Source of the DNA: Bacilli bacterium
Lineage (GTDB): Bacteria > Bacillota_I > Bacilli_A > RF39 > UBA660
NCBI GenBank assembly: GCA_024683115.1
Contig: JAIKYM010000018.1
Location: forward strand, 1 to 6,153
Length of the DNA: 6,153 nt
Reading direction: 5' to 3'
The translations under genes were made by a program, and so were the position numbers. The notes under the pieces were generated by a model. It was not told where the DNA came from. It did no database searches and saw only the letters and a list, made by a program, of their open reading frames with translations. Shown here one piece after another: positions 4,932-6,153 of this stretch. The first letter of the stretch is position 1. Each line of letters begins with the position of its first letter.

Positions 4932-5806
4932 GTAAAAAGTATTTAGGAATAATATGCTTACTATATTCAGGAATATTTGGATATGTAGTATTCTTTGATA
5001 AGTTAAAAAACTTCTTAGCACCACAAATGCAAATATATATTAAATTATCTATAATACCTATGTTAATAATTGGCATAGTCATGTTATTTAATAATAAAGT
5101 GAATTATAAATTTAAAGCTAGTGATTTAGTATTAATATTGCCCTTAGTATTATTAATCTTATCTGGGGATGGAAGATTAACTGCAAGTTTTGCAAGTAAT
5201 CGAACAATGAATTTTAATACGGAAAATAGAACTAAAGCTGAAGTTAAAGAAAAATCAAAAGAAGAGTCAAAAAAAGAAACAGTAGCTGTTACTAAACCCG
5301 CTGTTATAAAAGAGGAAAAACAAGAGGAAATAAAACCGATTGTAGTTGAAGAACAAAAGCCTACTTATGATTTTACTAATCCATATTTTAATGTAATAGA
5401 TGAAACTTATAGTGATCTTGCAAATTATCTTACATTTGCATCTAAAGCTGATAAGTATCAAGGTAAAACAATTAAAGTAAAAGGATTTGTCCTTAAAGAG
5501 ATGGCTTTATTAACAAGTGAATATTTTGCTTTAGGAAAATACAATATAAGTTGTTGTGCAGCAGATGCAGAGTTTACTGGATTCATAGTTAAATATGATA
5601 GAAATAAAGTTAAGGAAAATGGATGGTATGAAATAGAAGGAATCTTAGAAAAAGGTGTAGATTCTGAAGGTTATAATATCATGTATATAAATGTTGTTAA
5701 TATAAAAGAAGTGGATGCAAAATCAGAAGAACAATATGTATATCCATGTTATGCATATGATGAAGGATTATGTGCGGCAACAGCCAAATACAATCTTGAA
5801 TATTAA
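4928..5806 (+). CDS. DUF1980/TIGR03943 (YcgQ-like) membrane protein
   Basis: A 292-aa membrane protein, the usual partner of YcgR-type permeases. Three N-terminal membrane spans (about 5-22, 38-54, 66-80) are followed by the conserved-looking stretch ASFASNRTMNF (86-96). Next comes a long Lys/Glu-rich linker (about 100-146) and a soluble C-terminal domain of mixed strands (about 165-262), with KYQGKTIKVKGFV (176-188), ISCCAADAEFTGFIV (207-221) and NGWYEIEGIL (231-240). The adjacent cysteines 209-210 and the A-D-A that follows are the family signature and could bind a metal or take part in thiol chemistry. The extreme C-terminus adds two more cysteines (YPCYAYDEGLC). Function in the family is not settled; the coupling to the permease suggests an accessory or gating subunit, perhaps extracytoplasmic. 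The linker is much longer and more charged than its surroundings. A terminator follows directly. Confidence 0.87.
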   Translation: MSKKYLGIICLLYSGIFGYVVFFDKLKNFLAPQMQIYIKLSIIPMLIIGIVMLFNNKVNYKFKASDLVLILPLVLLILSGDGRLTASFASNRTMNFNTENRTKAEVKEKSKEESKKETVAVTKPAVIKEEKQEEIKPIVVEEQKPTYDFTNPYFNVIDETYSDLANYLTFASKADKYQGKTIKVKGFVLKEMALLTSEYFALGKYNISCCAADAEFTGFIVKYDRNKVKENGWYEIEGILEKGVDSEGYNIMYINVVNIKEVDAKSEEQYVYPCYAYDEGLCAATAKYNLEY

Positions 5807-5830
5807 AAACGGCCTAGAAAAGCCGTTTTT
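5805..5830 (+). terminator. Intrinsic terminator of the permease/YcgQ-like operon
   Basis: AAAAACGGC (5805-5813) pairs perfectly with GCCGTTTTT (5822-5830) around an 8-nt loop. It has the most GC-rich stem core in the window, and its right arm ends in a T-run. It overlaps the last two bases of the stop codon. Confidence 0.88.
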
Positions 5831-5852
5831 ATTTCCTAATAATAAGTATACA

Positions 5853-5861
5853 TGTTATAAT
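5853..5861 (+). promoter_or_regulatory. Extended -10 promoter of the glycosyltransferase-like gene
   Basis: TG-T-TATAAT is identical to the flavodoxin promoter core at 459-467. The only -35-like sequence is a weak TTTCCT (5832-5837), 18 nt upstream. The expected transcription start is near 5868, leaving about 24 nt of leader. Confidence 0.6.
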
Positions 5862-5891
5862 TTTAATAGATGTAATGATGAGATGATAACA

Positions 5892-6153
5892 ATGGATAAA
5901 AAACAACTAGATATTAAATCTGATACTTATTTTTCACTTTTTTGTTTTATTATTTCAGTTATTCTATTAGCTACAACTATTTATAGAGCAGCTGTTATGG
6001 GAATAACTATAGATGAAGCATTAACAAGTATTTTTTATACTAACAATGGGTTATTTTATATGTTCACTAATTTAGAGGAACAGGGAATGATTGCAAATAA
6101 TCATATGTTAAACAGCTTCTTTATAACCTTATTTCATACTATATTTAATGTTA
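5892..6153 (+). CDS. Membrane glycosyltransferase-like protein (GT-C), 3'-truncated
   Basis: The first 87 residues of a gene that runs past the window end with no stop. A short polar N-terminus (MDKKQLDIKSD) precedes one membrane span (about 13-31). The loop after it reads YRAAVMGITIDEALTSIFYT and later ANNHMLNSFFITLFHTIF. A span, then a D-E pair in a 'T-x-DEA' setting, then an NNHxLNS motif before the next helix is the pattern I associate with the first extracytoplasmic loop of GT-C (PMT/ArnT-like, lipid-phosphate-sugar-dependent) glycosyltransferases, where the acidic pair is catalytic or metal-linked. The assignment is from motif memory on a fragment. The ATG at 5892 is preferred; an in-frame ATG at 5883 is possible. 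No strong ribosome site is present, only GATGAGATGA (5877-5886). Confidence 0.62.
   Translation, partial: MDKKQLDIKSDTYFSLFCFIISVILLATTIYRAAVMGITIDEALTSIFYTNNGLFYMFTNLEEQGMIANNHMLNSFFITLFHTIFNV

Noticed and set aside
5267..5461. 64-codon minus-strand frame rich in Phe, Ile and Tyr
   Set aside because: It is the complement of the Lys/Glu-rich linker of the YcgQ-like gene (AAA/GAA codons read as TTT/TTC). No start signal or independent support.

Overview
The window is strongly AT-rich and densely packed. Every gene I can support lies on the plus strand. Short 5' spacers, extended -10 promoters and small hairpin terminators with T-runs point to a low-GC Gram-positive relative (Bacillota, or gut lineages near the Mollicutes such as RF39-type Bacilli). 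The protein content agrees: a gut-Firmicutes style beta-helix surface protein with an InlB/Flg_new repeat, and a YcgR/YcgQ-like gene pair. Tryptophan is encoded by TGG and TGA serves as a stop, so the standard code fits. The exact genus is not readable from this window.

Layout: (1) bases 1-407, the 3' part of a DUF1697 protein gene, followed by a terminator. (2) 487-981, a short flavodoxin-fold protein (Flavodoxin_4 type) behind an extended -10 promoter. (3) 982-1233, a gap with no convincing protein gene. It holds a compact candidate structured RNA of about 140 nt. This is a series of hairpins that each carry an ATGTT core in the loop, including an exact 15-nt duplication, and it ends in a strong intrinsic terminator. 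After it come a palindrome and the promoter of the next gene. (4) 1273-3954, a secreted, probably wall- or membrane-anchored beta-helix surface protein of 893 aa with an LPxTG-like variant (NPRTD) at its C-terminus. (5) 4026-5806, a two-gene operon with a 4-base ATGA overlap. It encodes a UPF0718/ArsP_1-type permease with a His/Cys-rich cytosolic loop and a DUF1980/TIGR03943 (YcgQ-like) membrane protein with a CC-A-D-A motif. (6) 5892-6153, the N-terminus of a membrane glycosyltransferase-like (GT-C fold) protein that runs off the window.

Each transcription unit has its own promoter and terminator, so the window reads as five or six separate small units rather than one pathway. The only clear functional coupling is the permease/YcgQ pair, whose sequence features suggest metal or metalloid export. 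For two genes the longest open frame begins at an ATG that lies inside or overlaps a -10 promoter element (1234 and 3990). The downstream starts at 1273 and 4026 are much better supported.

The part most worth following up is the RNA-like gap at about 987-1169. It has repeated loop motifs, two mutually exclusive long-range pairings and a terminator, and I cannot match it to any RNA family I know.
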